Part shown: positions 4,515-5,281 of the stretch, one piece after another
How the letters are laid out: each line of letters starts with the position of its first letter
Numbering within the stretch: the first letter of the stretch is position 1
NCBI GenBank assembly: GCA_002059205.1
Contig: MVCQ01000185.1
Coordinates: 1 to 5,281 of the forward strand
Source: Candidatus Latescibacteria bacterium 4484_107
Lineage (GTDB): Bacteria > Latescibacterota > 4484-107
DNA: 5,281 bases
Direction of reading: 5' to 3'
Translations under genes and position numbers: made by a program
The notes under the pieces: generated by a model
Told to the model about the DNA's origin: nothing
Databases searched by the model: none
Seen by the model: only the letters and a program-made list of their open reading frames with translations

Positions 4515-5281
4515 TTGCTACGAAAAAAACAAAGCGCATCGGTCATCGGATTGGAGATCAAGCCATGGGCCATCGGACTTGTTGAACTGCGACCTTCCGA
4601 AGCAGACACCGATCTTATGAATTTGGATATCTGGCCGGTGCCATGTCCTTCGGATCGCGGATACGGCTGGGACGAGACGCAGCGCGCCAAGGCGGCTTGG
4701 GAGTTAGAGAGTAAACTCGAGATGGTCTCGATTACGTCTCAGCGGCTCGTCGCGTCTATCAGCACGCGGGATGCATGGATACGAACGCTCCCTGTGCAGC
4801 CGGAGGACACGGATCGCATTTTGTCGGAGAAGGCGGAACAAGAAGCCGTGTCGCACCTTCCGGACTTTGAAGGAAATTACGTCGTGGATTACGAACTACG
4901 CGAGGACTCGGGAGAAGGACGCAAGATGGTCGTCGTAGCCGCCCGGAAGACCTGTGTGGATCGCACGCGCGCGTTTCTGGATCGCTTACACCTTCGTCTC
5001 TCCGTGGTGGACGTGGATTGCTTCGCCCTGGAACGTGCGTACCGGTGGAATTACGACCCGGACGAATGGACATGGATCGCACACATCCGCGCCCGGGAGA
5101 CGGAACTGCTGTTGCTCAAAAACGGGGCATTCAGGGCCGTCGAACGGATAGAGATCCCGGTGCCGCACGATCTGCCGGAATGCTCCTCGGAGATCGAGGA
5201 GCTCGAGACGAGAGGGGAGGAATTTTTCTACGTACTGGCCAAATCACTTCTGAAGAAGGCCGGGACGATGATCGAGGCGGA
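4515..5281 (+). CDS. pilM: PilM-like type IV pilus assembly protein, 5' part (cut by window end)
   Basis: 255 codons are visible and the frame is open at the edge; PilM proteins have about 340-370 residues. PilM is a cytoplasmic actin-fold protein that binds the PilN N-terminus and links the inner-membrane PilNO complex to the pilus motor. Family-like segments appear in order: VIGLEIKPWAIGLVEL (10-25), SQRLVASISTRDAWIRTLPV (75-94), EQEAVSHLPDF (108-118), VVDYELRED (123-131), KMVVVAARKTCVDRTRAFLD (137-156), VVDVDCFALERAY (164-176) and HIRARETELLLLKNGAF (190-206). The usual phosphate loops G-L-D-I-G and D-I-G-A read GLEIK and HIRA here, so ATP binding may be lost. TTG 4515-4517 is the only good start: GGAG (4502-4505) lies nine bases upstream, an in-frame stop is at 4485-4487, and the first in-frame ATG (4617) would remove motif 1. 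A distant GspL-type relative is the main alternative. Confidence 0.72.
   Translation, partial: MLRKKQSASVIGLEIKPWAIGLVELRPSEADTDLMNLDIWPVPCPSDRGYGWDETQRAKAAWELESKLEMVSITSQRLVASISTRDAWIRTLPVQPEDTDRILSEKAEQEAVSHLPDFEGNYVVDYELREDSGEGRKMVVVAARKTCVDRTRAFLDRLHLRLSVVDVDCFALERAYRWNYDPDEWTWIAHIRARETELLLLKNGAFRAVERIEIPVPHDLPECSSEIEELETRGEEFFYVLAKSLLKKAGTMIEA

Noticed and set aside
4397..4690. 97-residue minus-strand ORF across the pilM start
   Set aside because: It is antisense to the PilM-like frame, has no recognisable motif and starts inside that gene.

Overview
The window looks like chromosomal DNA of a Gram-negative, probably uncultivated bacterium of moderately high GC. Rod-shape (MreB) and type IV pilus (PilM) genes, a GHMP sugar kinase, GTG and TTG starts and roomy, repeat-rich spacers fit a PVC-related or candidate-phylum lineage. 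That placement is a weak inference. No rRNA, tRNA, CRISPR array or intact transposon is visible.

Minus strand, right to left: a consensus promoter (4041-4069) precedes galU (3110-3981), which as given needs one extra base near 3673 to read through. Next come a GHMP kinase resembling glucuronokinase (1995-2984), mreB (845-1864), an unrecognised 67-residue ORF (585-788), and a broken remnant of a major facilitator transporter (197-551). The remnant carries a one-base frameshift and runs into a dispersed repeat at 238-282. The first 237 bases hold short direct and inverted repeats and no convincing gene.

Plus strand: a second consensus promoter (4099-4127), back to back with the galU promoter, drives a 37-residue basic single-pass membrane peptide (4180-4293). 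A 221-base leader with an extra small ORF, a 15-bp palindrome and a GC hairpin follows. Then comes the 5' part of a pilM-like gene (4515 to the window end), which probably opens a type IV pilus assembly operon.

Kinase and uridylyltransferase together suggest two steps, sugar to sugar-1-phosphate to UDP-sugar, feeding the cell envelope, with mreB downstream in the same transcription direction. On the other side, the small membrane peptide and pilM may share a transcript.

The most unusual signal lies between the genes. Several spacers contain short tandem repeats whose unit sequence differs from place to place but whose period is always 7 bp. The galU-kinase spacer can be written almost entirely as consecutive heptamers.
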